A stretch of 64,000 bases of DNA from Klebsormidium nitens (lineage: Eukaryota; Streptophyta; Klebsormidiophyceae; Klebsormidiales; Klebsormidiaceae): positions 7,674 to 71,673 of the forward strand of contig DF237369.1 of NCBI GenBank assembly GCA_000708835.1, read 5' to 3'. Of the stretch, positions 23,330 to 36,400 are shown piece by piece. The stretch's first letter is position 1; each line of letters opens with the position of its first letter. The notes below the pieces were generated by a model. It did not search any database. It was given only the letters and a program-made list of their open reading frames with translations, and had not been told where the DNA came from. The position numbers were made by a program, and so were the translations under genes.

Positions 23330-26200
23330 ATACTTCAACGTCGTGACTATCTGACTAAATGTGCGGGCACAGTCTTTGTTCGCTGTATGAGATTATTACC
23401 TTGGCCCCTTCTCCTTTGCGGCTTGGTTGACCTGGCATACACCAAAAGCTAGCCTCTGCGCTCGAAGGACCAGACGATTGCTTACATCTAATGGACATTG
23501 AGAGCAAGTCGGACGTGTCGCTTTCTGATCCGGCTGGCTTTTGTGAAAGCAGAAGCAGAAGCATCATGGGCCTGCGCTGTAGATAGTCGCAGCCACAGTC
23601 GGTCACAGATATAGAATGAACGGAAGGAACTAGAATTCGACCACCGTCTCATCCAAGTGGGCAGTAATGATGTTCATTGGACCATGTAAAGAGCAATCAG
23701 GGCGTCCAGATCGACAACAAGTCAGGTTGGGCTGTCTCAAAACAGAAGGAAAGCAGCCCACATCAGCAACGTCCATCATTGCCCAACTCAGGGGAGGTAT
23801 ACTTTTGACCTTGGGACGCAGGCCAGAAGAGAACATACGACGCGATGACAAAGGGAGGAGTTGCATCAGCGGAGGTGTCACTCCACATCCGGTCAACAAT
23901 CTTCTTGCTCAAGCTGACAGAACAGAAGCATGCACACGCTGATGGACGTGCCTTGAGTGAGCATCTTCTAGTGGCAAGCAATTAGCGCAGGAACAAATCA
24001 GATCCTTTCGGGTCCGTTCCAAATCTACGGCCTACAAGGTCTCAGCTACAATCGAGGAACTGAAGACTTGCGTTCAGACAAGGACTTTCAGGCTGTCAGG
24101 CATGTGACACTTTTGAACAATTAGGACTACTCTGGAACACACGTTGGCCTTGGATCCTGGAGATTCTCCTTCTCTTTGCAAAGAATGAGAGGAGTTCATC
24201 TTTCAACATAGCCACGTCTTCTAAGTGGCAAGTCAAGGTGCAAGCACTTGTGATGTGGACGAATCTGAATAACAAGAGACATCCACTTGGCAAACGTAAG
24301 GGTACGGCATAACACGGCGGAGACCAGCCTTCGAGGGTCCTTACCTGTCGCAACCTGCTCCACAGAAGACCCCTCTCCCAATCTATAACGAGCAACTAAT
24401 GGAGCAAAACTCCAAAGTTCGGCAAGACGACTATGGACTGAAAGAAGGAGTGCAACATATGAGACGGTGTTTCGAGTATGACGGGCGTCTGGAAGGACAC
24501 AATCCCAGGAACTAGGCTGCCTCAACATTGACCGACAGCCCACATGCCGGCGCTGCCCGTCATTACCCTGCTCGTACGTTGATACCTCCAAAGGCACTGA
24601 TTGTTCTTGTCAGCAAATCTGCAGCTCCTTATCTGATCCGGAGAAGGCGCGGAATCAAGAGCAGACAAGCGGGTTCATGGTCAGGAGCGAGAGAGATGAC
24701 ATTTTTTGACTGTTTCGCAGGTTATGCTTGGAGAGGAGTTCCATCCGAAGCCTTGGCCGACACCGAACTAGATAGCAATTGCAAGATTCGGCAACCATTT
24801 CAGCATGGAGAAAGCGCTTCGTCTGGACGAAGACTGCAAGAGGATAGGCCTCCGGGCAAAGACCACATAGAAAGCACTTGGGCTCTCCGGTTGAAACACT
24901 CTCGTGCACAAATGTAAGAAACACGCTAGCGCCATGCACAACCGACATCACTGCTCCCAATCCGACGCGCTTCGACCTGTCGAATGAGCCGGTTCTGGCC
25001 GTTTCAATGCCGGTGTTATCGAAATCACAATCTGACAGAAAAACTTAGGATTCAGTATGACAAGCTCGCAGGTAACATATTGGGATCTCGGGAGGATCCT
25101 TAAAAGGACGTGCATGTTGGCCGCATGCCTCTTCAAAGGAGTAAAGCGGAGCGTACTGTGATCTACATTCGACAAAGGAAACACAATCCGCGGTCCTCAC
25201 ACTCGTCGAAAAAGCTTGACAGCAAAGAGGAGGCTGCTAAATTTTAGCACGTTTCAGCAACCGCAAGCGCTCTGCAGACCTGCTAGGGACTTCCCAAAAC
25301 CCGATTCAAACAATTAATCGACAATCGGCGCACATTCGACGATTATTCGTACGGGCTTGTCAGGCTTCATGGAAATGAACATCGCAATGAAAACATCGCT
25401 GACCTCAAAACCTTTGTCATGAGGGGCATCAGGAGGTAGCATGGCCAAGTTAAGCTTTCTGGTACAAGCCCACTCTAACACCGCCCACTATTATCAGTCC
25501 CCATTACAATACCTTATCCAACGGAATATCTTATTGTGATACTCGAAATGCCTAGGACACAGACCAGATTTGATGAGCAGCACTTCTTAGAGCGACACTC
25601 CTCAAAAACGCCTCTGTCTAGTTCTTGTCTTGGAAGCGGTGCGCTTTGCTCCACCAAGATGGGTGGAACTTTGCTAGTGGGCACACGTTTGAGATGAACT
25701 CTGTCAAACCCGCTTATTTACTTTATTCGCAAACGCTGGGTAGGGGAGTGAATCGAGCAATTCTGTCGCCAAAGGTGAGATCCAGGATCCATTTTATCAA
25801 GAAAGCATCAGATACACAAGAGCCTGAGAGGACGAAGGCAAGCTCACTGAGTCATGCTAGAGAAAGCCAACCCATCTGAGGCTTGAGAAGCCGCATAAAG
25901 GAGCATGAAAAAACTTTTCCACTTCTAAGTACAATTAGACAAATTCAAATCCAGCAAAGTTGGCGTCAGCACACGAGCCATTCCTTCGGGGATCAAACTG
26001 TCCTGAGCGAATTCGCAAAGTCCTTGCCAAGAAAGCCCAAAACTGGCAGGTTAAAGTTACCGGCTATGAATCGTGAAGCTGCTGCATGAAAAACAGAGGC
26101 GAGCTCGTGTCTGAAGTTCCAAGACCAGACGGTCGAGCTAAGTGCTTGGGGCAACCGGCTGGCGAAGGCACGAGTACAAAACCGGCGCAGTAGTCATCAA
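23330..26200 (+). repeat. Dispersed duplication, left copy (pair at about 37,350-40,100)
   Basis: This is colinear with 37,350-40,100 at an offset of about 13.8-13.9 kb. Shared anchors are 'ggttgggctgtctcaaaa' (23,725), 'tcaggggaggtatactt' (near 23,788), 'gagttgcatcagcg' (near 23,860), 'atgttggccgcatgcctctt' (25,114), 'agcaaagaggaggctgc' (near 25,221) and 'gttggcgtcagcac' (near 25,959). Both copies read in the same direction. No frame stays open in both, so no encoded protein is supported. Confidence 0.7.
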
Positions 26201-27445
26201 ACACTCACGCCGCTCCAACCTCCCATTTACTTGACAAAATAGCTTTTTATCTCTTCTGAAGGTGAAAGGCATCTGCTATTGATCCACCCACGAACGAGCA
26301 AGCGCAAGGCGCCACGAAGAAGCGAGGCGGAACAGTTCGAAACGAGCGAGTCAAAAAAATCACGCACCGCTTGCAAAAAGTGCGGCACCTGATCGAAGGT
26401 TTGGAACTAAAAAAATCCGAGAGCCCATTGATGAAAGCTTGGGCACTGGATTGGCTATCAGAACAGTACACAATGTCAAGACCAATGTCTCATGCATGTC
26501 AAAAGAACGAGATACCGGTGATGTGCACCGGCCTCGGCCGCTTATGATCGCGAGACCTGACCGTTGGCCCTTTCGAGATGCTGCAGTGAAAGCTGTGTCT
26601 CTCCATGTGAAAAAGCAATATCAGACTTCAGCAAGGATGTCTTTCTCTCTCACAGGGCAACTCCGTCCGATGAGTTCCAAAGGAAAACAGCCGTTAATGA
26701 AAGCAGCCGTTATGATTGAAAACAGACCGTACTGTTAATAGGTACGTTTCGACCCAACCTTCATCGAGATCACGAGGGGACACAGTACGAACGTTAGACG
26801 TCTCAAACCAGTTCACAATGCTGAAAATTTTGCGTGCCCGCTCTTGCAAACAAAAGGCTTAACCCATACGCAGACACAAATATCTGAGGAAACACTCACG
26901 TGCCTTCACATCTTGGCCTTTGCCGCAAATCTAGGCTCTAAACAGGAAACTGTAGCCCTGATATACACGCATTGGACCTCCACAAAAATGACGTGGTCCG
27001 ATCTTGTTTCTCCCCACATGTCCGAAAGTTCAGAAAACAAGGCCTCGCATGTCCTGAACTTCAGGAAACAAGGCCTCGCCGGTTTGTGGTGTCACAGGCC
27101 TCGACGGGTTTCAATTCATGATCGACCATTGAGGAGAAAACAACATCTGGGCTGTTAGATAGTTAATCCAATATGCTTACAAAGGAGTCTTCCGCACCCG
27201 TTTTTAACCGAATTAATGAAGCTACATGTCTAACGTAAAAGATTGTCTTCAGTATTACCTACGAAAATATTCTACCTGTACGAATGCATCGCCTCATTTA
27301 CTTACTCAACAAAATACTTGTTTTCACAAACGTAGACCTTGACGATACGAAACGCGGCATTGACGAATCTGCCTTTACCATCTTCACTAATGAATCTTTT
27401 GATTCTAGAAGTACATTTCAGGAAGACACACAGGAAGGAAGAGCT
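26201..27445. other. Non-coding region downstream of the transporter gene
   Basis: This lies past the stop codon of the minus-strand transporter and should include its 3' untranslated region. A short direct duplication around 27,030-27,085 repeats 'aacaaggcctcgc'. No gene, RNA gene or transposon end was recognised. Confidence 0.5.
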
Positions 27446-30400
27446 TCAGCCAGACCTTTCTACGAAATTACTGACGGAGTCGCACCGTAAATGTTTGACC
27501 GACTCAATGTGAGGGATTCCGCCACGGAACCATTGGGTCAGCTTGTAGACCGGAATCGAGAGGAGCGCAAATCCGAGCGCAGCCGACGCGGGGCCCGCGT
27601 TCCGCATGAGCGATGTCAACACGAGGTAACTGCAAGGGGCAACGAGGAGCGGATTGACTCTAAGTTTGAGTAGTATTGCGTAGCATTCAAGTTCAAACGT
27701 ACTTTCTGTCTGTGTGTGTGCTTCAAATCGCACTTTCTGTCTGTGTGTGTGCTTCAAATCGCACAGATAATAAACCAGCACGCATCAGCACAGATGAAAG
27801 GCGCATACCGTAACAAATCCGGCGGCAACACATCCGGTTGAAAGCTTAGCCAAACGAGAACGGTAAGAGGTCGGTAATGATCGATGTTACTGAAAGTGAA
27901 ATGGGACACCCTTTCAACATCTAATTGACGCAGCCCTTTACTCCCACAGACGATGGCACACGCACTTACCACTTAAGTCCAAACACGGAGTACGCAAACG
28001 CCCAGTCCGCTCAACGCTCAAACGGCTAGGTCGAAAATACGGAAGGGAATGATGCAAATGAAATCCAAGGAGCCTTTCTCAAGGGCTGAATCCAAGCAGC
28101 TATTTTGAGTTCCAAAAGAGTAGCACAAGCACTTGCACGCAAGCCCAAACACGGAGTACGCAACCGACCAACCCTTGAACGGCCGGGTAGACGGTCGAAA
28201 ATACTGATAACATGAATGTCAAGGAGACGCTATTGATGGTCAAAAGAAGTAGCTTTTACACTTTCAAAAAATAGCAGCAGTACTCACCACGCAAGTCCAA
28301 ACACGGAATACGAAAACGCCCAATGCGCCCGGAGCTTAAACGGCCTGTGGATGCTCGGGAAGCGTGCGCGTATCCGCACGAGCGAGAGCGCGGAGAGGCC
28401 GTAGAAGACCCAGCTAGCCACACCGAAGTAGTTGATGAGGGACGACAGGCTCGCGGAGGAGCACAGCAGGAGCAGGCACGCCCACGCTCCCTGCAACGTA
28501 GATTGACGTCAGCACACGATTGAGCTGACGTCAGTGAACGTGGGGGTTTCGTGGATGTTAAGAAGCCTGACGAGGGGCGACAGGCTCACGGAGGAGCACA
28601 GTAGGAGCAGGCTCGCCCACGCTCCCTACAGAGAGAGGATGACGTCAGAAGGGGTAATGTCAGCATGTGGGTCAGACGACGTGGTTGCAACAATTTCCCT
28701 TGATGCCAAAGCAAATGACGCCAGGCTCGCAGAAGGGCACAGCAGGAGCATGCACGCCCACGCTTCCTACAGGGACAGGATGACGTCAGAACATGGTTTA
28801 GCTGACGTCAACGGGTTCCGAGGATTTCGCGTTGACTTCAGAAGCTTGATGGGGGACGCCAAGCTGGTGTAGGAGCTCAACAGGAGCAGGCACGCCTGCG
28901 CTCCTAGGGCAGTAAGGTGATGTAAACGCACGGTTCGGATGACGTCATGACAGATTCAGACAACCCTTGTCATTTGGCCTTTATGAGTTGAGATAGAATC
29001 AAAATCACCAAGCTCAACACCTTAGAAAGCACCCTTTCTATCTGATTTAGCCTCACTCAAAGGAGTACGTGGCACGGCCACTTACAGTTCTCCAATTCGG
29101 AAACGAGCAATATCACTGGAATATTCAGAGACGTTGCGGGGCTCGGAATCGATCGCTGGTGCTTCCTTAGATGCCGCCACGCATAAGGTTGGAAATCCTT
29201 GCTCTGATTGGTTTCAAAGCCCCGCGACAAACTTGTCGAGGATTTCAACCCATCGGGCATGGTATCATGACCACCGCTTAGCATCTTCATATAAGCGTTT
29301 AAACCCCACCTCGCAGAGAATGGATTCTGATCAAAGTTTTACTCTCACAACCAGGCTCTGCCTTGAACTCTGGCATGAATGCTTGCGCTACGATTGTCCA
29401 GATCACGCAAAGGACTTACGAACAGTTGGGCACATTTCACAACGGCACAAAGCGTGTACGACAGAAATTCATTGGGTTCTGGATCGGCGGGCTCGGCAAA
29501 TAGAAGAGCGGGCGTCAAGGCTTCCAAGCAAAGCAGGCACCCAAGCTAGGTTTGCAAACAACAAGAAGTGGCGTCAACGGAAAAGCTTGGCACTGGGTTT
29601 GACACCCAATGTCGTCGACTTTCACAGCCGCATGCAACTGAGAGAAAGCACAACCGTACAAACTCCGGTCTCGCTTGAAAAATCTATGTTATGTTATCCT
29701 CACGCTTGGGATGCATTTAGGAATTCGACCACTGAGTCTCGACCAGTGAGTCTTAGCCACAAAACCAGACCAAAACGCTTGGCAATATCTTGTGTAGCCC
29801 AGAGGCAACTCCAACTCAGCCTCCTGTTTCAGTTCGTTTCCTCCTTTCCATGAAGCTACTAAGCAACAAGACAGTATAGGTGAGGGACTAAAACGCGCTA
29901 GTAGACAATGCCTTCCTTCAAGATTCACGACGCAGAAGAAAAAACAAAGACCACGGGAACCGAGACGGACGAAAGGGCTCAAAAAAAGTTGGCCTGACAT
30001 GAAAAGCAGAAGAACGGCAAGCTTGCGCAACACCTGACCGGCTTCAGAGGAGAGAGCCATCTTCTAGTGAAGGAACATCCTTCATTGCTGAGCTCATCAG
30101 AGCCACCCGAGGAACAAAGAAGGACATGAGTTAGTTAGCCTGAAAATGGAGACGTAGATCAATTGACTGTGTTTGATGAAGTCATGCTAGCGCCATGCCT
30201 TCTTGAGGCAGAAGACTCGTGCATTAAAGACTTGCCCAAGTTACACGCGACCGGCATGGATTAGACCACCATGGAGTCCCTGTTTGCCTTTGAGAGGATA
30301 CATTCACAAACGACGGCTTTCAAATACAACAGGCCAATCTCCAACTGCTCCACGCGTCCCAGTAGAGCACTTTTCACGGAGCAGTCAATGCAAATGGACT

Positions 30401-33400
30401 TGCATATCAACGTGGAAAGCAGACTTCAGGCATTAGCTCAGCGCAAAGAGGGCACCAAAGCCTGACGCTTCGTGTCAGGACCTGATCCCACATGGCCCAA
30501 TCTTGAACACTGATGACGACTTATGCGACAATGATACCAGGACGTGTGTATCAAGGCAGCCGCACCTTCCAGCCTGAGTTGTTCAGCCCGAAAACAAAGC
30601 ATTCCGAATGTTCACCGTCCTTTGCAGAGTTGGAAGCAGAAAAAAGTACAGGGTCAGAGACCCGCAGAAAAGAGACCCGGCCAAGGTTACTGGGGAGAGC
30701 GCCACTGCAACTGCAGCCACTCAATTGCCGCAAGAAAACCTTGACGCCCGAGAACACCGACCAGCTATAAGACCCGTAGCAGTTCACTTACTTCCAGAAT
30801 ATCCAAACTACTTCTGTCCTTCAAAGCAGAGAGGCACTCAATGAAAACGCTGAGGGGTCAGTGAAAGTTGACGTCGGCCCTCATACATCACAGCCGGACG
30901 CTCTGCACTTTCAAATGCCTGTCCCTGTTAGCAAATTGGCGAAGCTCTCACATGCGCTCAAGAAACTCAACGAGAGCAGATGCCACTCAATTTTTGACGG
31001 AAGTCACCAGAACGTCTTCGGAATGAGCCCAAGCGCAGGCTTTCGATCACGGAGACTTCAAGCTCCGAGAAACCCGGATGCTAAGCAAAAGCGAGTGCCT
31101 TCGAACAAGGAGGGAACTCAAAAGATACATCACCAAGCTTCTACCGTCGGTGCAAGGCTTTAGGTTAAAGAGAGCCGCCTTGAGGCGACACCTCATCGAC
31201 ATTCCCATCACAGCCAGAATCGGACAAAGCGGAACGTGCATCCAGAGACATGCATACTCACTGCGGTTCATTACGCAACGACGCCACGTACCAACCAGTG
31301 TTACATGAAAAGTAATAATATCACAATCGCGGAAACCGAACGATAACGTTGACAGACGTGGGCGCCAGATTCCAGAGCCAATGACCTTGAGCTGTTGTCC
31401 GTTCCAGGCCCTCGACGGATCCCATGGATTCAGTGTGCACTCACTCGGAGACACCGACAGACTTCGCTCGGAGCAGCCAGGTTTGTCACCAGCGAAGAGC
31501 AGAGCATAAAGCTCCATTCCAGAAGCTCACGTTGCAGGCAAGCAACACCCAATGTCCGTCAAGGCTGAGGAAGAAGAATGGTCCAGCTAAAATCGAAGGA
31601 ACGGCTCCACGTAGGCCATCAACGCTGCGGAGGCGCCTCAGCATCGTCCTCGTCATTGCCACCAGCGGAAGTAACGAAATATGCAAGCAGGATTTTTCAT
31701 ATGAAAGAAATCCGCAAAAGGCAATTCACACCTCAGTCTGGAGGGCTTAGCTTACTCAGCTGTTGCTGTAAAGCGTGGGCTTGGAAAAACAATGTGCGTA
31801 GCATGCTTCAGCAGATCATGCTTACCTGCGCTAATAGAGCGGCGTACGGCGCCCGGCTTTTTTGCCCCAGTGCGCTCATCCAGGACGGAATCTGGCCGGC
31901 TCGGGAGGCCGCATACTGCAGAAACGGCACGGTTTCAGCAGGGTCGATCTGCGATCCCGGTTCAAGGAAGCCTTTTTTTTTTAACTGAATATTCTGGCCA
32001 CACGCAGCTCATCATGAGGAGTCTGCGGACTGGCACACCGCTCGGTTCAAGGAAGCCTGCCCTGCCTTTTTCAGCAGGTAGAGCCAACGGACAGCGAGTC
32101 TGACGCGGCAGCTTCTGCATGCCCGGTGTGTCAACCGCTACGGGAAGAAACACGGGTTGACTGCAAACCGGCCCCGGAAGAACAGCAAGAAAAGAGCGAG
32201 AAGGAGGCAAGCCGGATGTGCAGTACAAGCTGCTCGAAGACTGCTCCCCGTCAGGAAATGGCAGATGCCGTGATCGGAAGTTCGTAGCCTATGCTAAGGC
32301 AGTAGAAGCAGATTTAGGTGTGACTCGACCTTGTTCACTAGAACGCCATATTTGTCATAGAGGTGAAGCCGAACCAGGCTCCCTATTCTGACCGCCATCC
32401 TCCTTAACCATAGCCTGCGATAATTCAACTTCTCTCCTACGATCTCAGGTCCAATGTTTGTCATTGTGAGCGGTTCGATCCGCTTGATGGTCCTTCCAAA
32501 AACGCCAACAAGTACCACCTCACGAAACATATTCATATATGAGTTTGACAATTCAAGACGCACCAGATTGCACCTGTTGCATGATGATCTAAGGGACACA
32601 AGCAGGAACTTGGCGCGACAAGCCTTACCAGGTAGCGTCCCCCGCACATGATGGTCGCGTTCGCGCTCCCCAGCGTAGAGAGCGCAACTAGGATGGCGGT
32701 CAGGCTGCCCGCCCACGTGCCCAACGCGCGCTCCACAGCGTCCACCGCAACCACCGCGCCAAACTTGACGGCTGCGCAGGACGATCGGAGGCGTCAAACA
32801 ACGACATAAAGTTTGCATGCGTGGCGCTTTTCGTCACGATGAACGTGACAGTGGATTGGCTCACGAGACGGGCTCAAGCTGATGAGGGCGGCAGACTTCC
32901 CGAATCAACCACATGAAAGTCAGAGGCCGTCGGCCGCGAAAGCTGGCCATGAATCAGCTCGTCATACCGCTGCTCCTGCCGCTTCTGAGTTGCAAAGAAG
33001 TGATGAATGCTATCTTTCATACAGATTCCCTGAATCTCCGCAAAAGCGCCGTCCGACACTTTGAATTCCGTCTTTTCTACCTTCGCGTATTCGCATCCGT
33101 CAAACCAGACGCCCTTTTCTCACCAGCGGGCGTGAGCAACGCATGTGCAGCTTAACCGGCATGTCAGGACGCCCGTAGAATTACCACTTACTACCGTAGA
33201 CGTCGAGTTAATGACTCCATAATTCGAGCGCCTGTCGTTAGATCAAATGCGCATTTTTGAAACAAAGTAAGCCGCCTTACCGTGCACGGGCAGGATGCAG
33301 AGGTACGCCACGTTGGCCGTCAGATTTGTCACGTCATCAAGCGGTCGACGTTAGCTAAGAACTCACGCTTTTAAACAAGTAAGCCGCCTTACTGTGTACG

Positions 33401-36400
33401 GGCAGGATGCAGAGGTACGCCACGTTGGCGGTGACGTAGATAACAATGACAGTGAGCATGCCGAACACGATGCTGCGCGGCATGTCGCGCCCGGGGTTCT
33501 TCAGCTCCTCGCCCAACATCGTCACGGCGCTCCTGCGAAAGTGAGCGGATAAAGGATTGGGACGGAAAAAGTTTGAGAAACTGCAACAATTGCAAGTCGA
33601 GGAGGATACAGAGGCACCACGAAATTCTATTGCGGAGTTGTCACAGCGGCTATGTCAGCCCCTCTGCCAGCATCATTACTGCGCTTCCACAGACAGAGAG
33701 GAGATGTTAGTGGGTGCAGTTTATTCAATTGGCCACGAGTGAGGGCACGAGTCTTGAGAACGCGTTGGAAACACGAGAAGACTGTCTCCCAGCATCGTCG
33801 TAGCGCTCCTGGGAACTGAAAAGGCACAAGTCGTATCCAGCGTGAGTGAATACATTGAGGACATTTTTATCAGACTCTTGACTTCCAAAGAGTACAAAAA
33901 AGAAATCTGAGCGCTTCGTCGAGCAGTCCAGACCTGTCTAGGCAACTAGAAGGGGACCATGTCACACGAAAACCCGCGGACGCAGTGTCACAAACCGCCC
34001 CAGGCAGACTTCGTTACTACCGGTTCCATGCTCCGAGGGCAGCCTGGCCCTTCCGCCCAAAACCCGAACCCTGATAGCCTTGACCAAAAAAGGGTTAGGA
34101 ACAAGGTCAGGTGATTTTTGTCTCTGGGCGGATGTCCCACCACCACGTTCTGGAGGCCTACTTAAGCATGGTTTCACAGCCATTTCAGCCCTAACCCATG
34201 TTTAGTTAGAGCTAACCTGCTACTCTACCAGACCGAGGACCTTTAAGCGCCCGGTAGAGTCTTGAAAAGCAATCTGAGCCGTCCAATCGTGAAAATGAGG
34301 TATCGAACGGCGCGGAGCATGGTTTTCGGCCTTCGAGTGGTGGTGTGTGACCCTGCGCGGACGTCGAAAAAGAGGCGGACAAGTGTGCCGACGTTCCACC
34401 AAAGAAACTCCTTGAACTTGCGGGCTCTTCTCGGACAAAAAGGATGGATGAAAGCGGATCCACACCAGACCATGCAAGCACGCAAGAAAGGAGAATTTGG
34501 ACGCCTCAAATCCCTAACTCGATGTCGCACTCATTCACTTTCAAATTTCAGAACTTAAGGCAAGGTTCTGCTTCTTACCAGCCGTCGAAGGCCCAAAGGG
34601 CAGCCACCATTCCCGGACCAAATCCCGCTGGTTGGCTGTCCCGGAAAGGATGCGCCATGTTGCGCGCCGCGACGGCAGGCTCATCGTGCAGATATACGAC
34701 GGCGGCGCCAGCCAATAGGAGGACGAGAACGAGCTTGGAGCCGCTGAGCACGTTCTGCACCCAGCTACCCATTTGAACGCCTGCATACGAGTGAAGACCT
34801 CAGTTACTGAAAATTCAACAAACCCGGAGTGCGAGGAAGCAACAGAAGACATTCTCGCAGATCCATTTGTTTCTTGAAGATAAGTGATCGAACACCGCGC
34901 GAGAAGTGATTATTGGCTACTGTCCTCTTTAAGAACAAAGCATGAAGACATCGTGCAACTCTTTCAGCGGACCTTCTCAACGATGAAAGCAGTTAACCAC
35001 CAGCGGAGAAACGAGATAGGTGCAAAAGGATCAGTTCCACAGGACTCACCGAAACAGTTGGTTAGTGTGAGCACGACGATGCACGCCAGCGACAGCCCTT
35101 TCACGCGCCAGTCGTACGCGTTGCTTGAGTAATCATCGAATATCTGCAGGAAAAACAGGTCAATAAGGCGTGAAACTTTTGCGATTGTAAAGTCGCGTCT
35201 TTGCCAAAATTACCAAGTCCCTACAGTAGACATGCCGCTTCTTGCACTGTGTTCAGTCACATCAAGCTACCAGATCGGGTAGTATAGCGAACTCCCAAGC
35301 ATATAGGAATAGAAAGTCGGTGACTGAAGTAAAGGCTTCAGTCACATCTCAATTCTGTAAGCTTTCAACTCGCGAATCGAGCTTCTGAAAAAGACAAGAC
35401 GGGACTGGGCTGCTTGACCTTCACATTGATCGATCAGCAAGCCCAGACCAGCGACACCATCATAGCTCGCCCTTCCAGAAGTTCTCTGTTTCTGTACGAC
35501 ATTCCCAGACGCGAAAGCGAGAGCGCAGGGCCAAAAGACTCCATACTAATGCGTAGACCTTTACACGTGTCGTCCTTGGACGAAACTTCCAAATGTTACA
35601 ATCTGTATGTCGCCGGCTCATGATAGTATGGCGCAAAGCGCACTCAAAAGTAAAGCCGTAAGCGAAGCAGAGGAAAAAGGGCAAAGTTGGAGCCTTCATC
35701 ACAATATGGACGCTTACCCACAGTTTAGCAAGACGTACTTTTAAAGATAAGCGCTGGCGTCAACATCGGGAAAGCAAATGTGAAATGGGCTGTCGCTCCA
35801 GTCCAGAGGAATCGAGCCACCCAACTCAAGCTTTCATCACCGGCAAAGCGCACGTAAGCCCGCGAGGCAACTGAAAGGTGAGTAGACACAGATTACAGAT
35901 GGTTCACACGTCTGGCAACGGACAAAATTTCCAAGACGCCGAGCAGCCTTGTACTTTTGGCTCCCGTTCTATCTAGGACATGTCAAGGAAAGCGGGCTTC
36001 TATCAAGATCTTGAAAAAACAACCGCTTAGTCACCGATTGCTAGACAGCAATGCGGATCCAGGCAAGAACTCTTAGCAGAGCTCGCTGGAAACGGTGAGT
36101 ACGCGGTAACACCGCTATAGAAAACGTTGAACACCCAACCGCGAGGGACCATGAACACATGTAGCAAGCTCGTCGTCACACGCAACCGCTCGATGCTAGA
36201 ATCGGAGCCGAATTCACGAATCACTGCCAACCATAATGCGGATCAGCGGCAGACAATGACTCGTGGACACCAGATCGTTCTTGCAGGAAGAAGTTTGTCA
36301 AGAGAGACTGTAAATGAGTGCCTTCACAATTATTACCAGATTGAAAAGAGAGATACAACTACAGAAACAACCACCGCCGCCCAACATGAATGAGTGGCCT

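Larger units (their letters stand above)
28504..28947. promoter_or_regulatory. Array of six TGACGTCA palindromes in transporter intron 8
   Basis: Exact TGACGTCA octamers lie at 28,504, 28,526, 28,640, 28,781, 28,803 and 28,940. This is the full CRE/ACGT-core site bound by many bZIP factors. The array exists because the intron flank of exon 9 was tandemly copied with the exon edge. Binding or enhancer activity is inference only. Confidence 0.55.

Noticed and set aside
1-27445. Recognisable transposase, reverse transcriptase or viral remnants in the repeat region
   Set aside because: I read the frames on both strands and found no catalytic motifs or family patterns; the repeats stay unclassified.
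29134-29853. 239-aa plus-strand frame as a gene
   Set aside because: It has no domain or family pattern, lies in eroded intronic repeat DNA opposite a supported gene, and includes a fragment of a dispersed repeat; kept only as a low-interest observation.
32294-32818. 174-aa minus-strand frame
   Set aside because: It overlaps transporter exon 7 in a different frame; only the exon 7 frame continues the permease.
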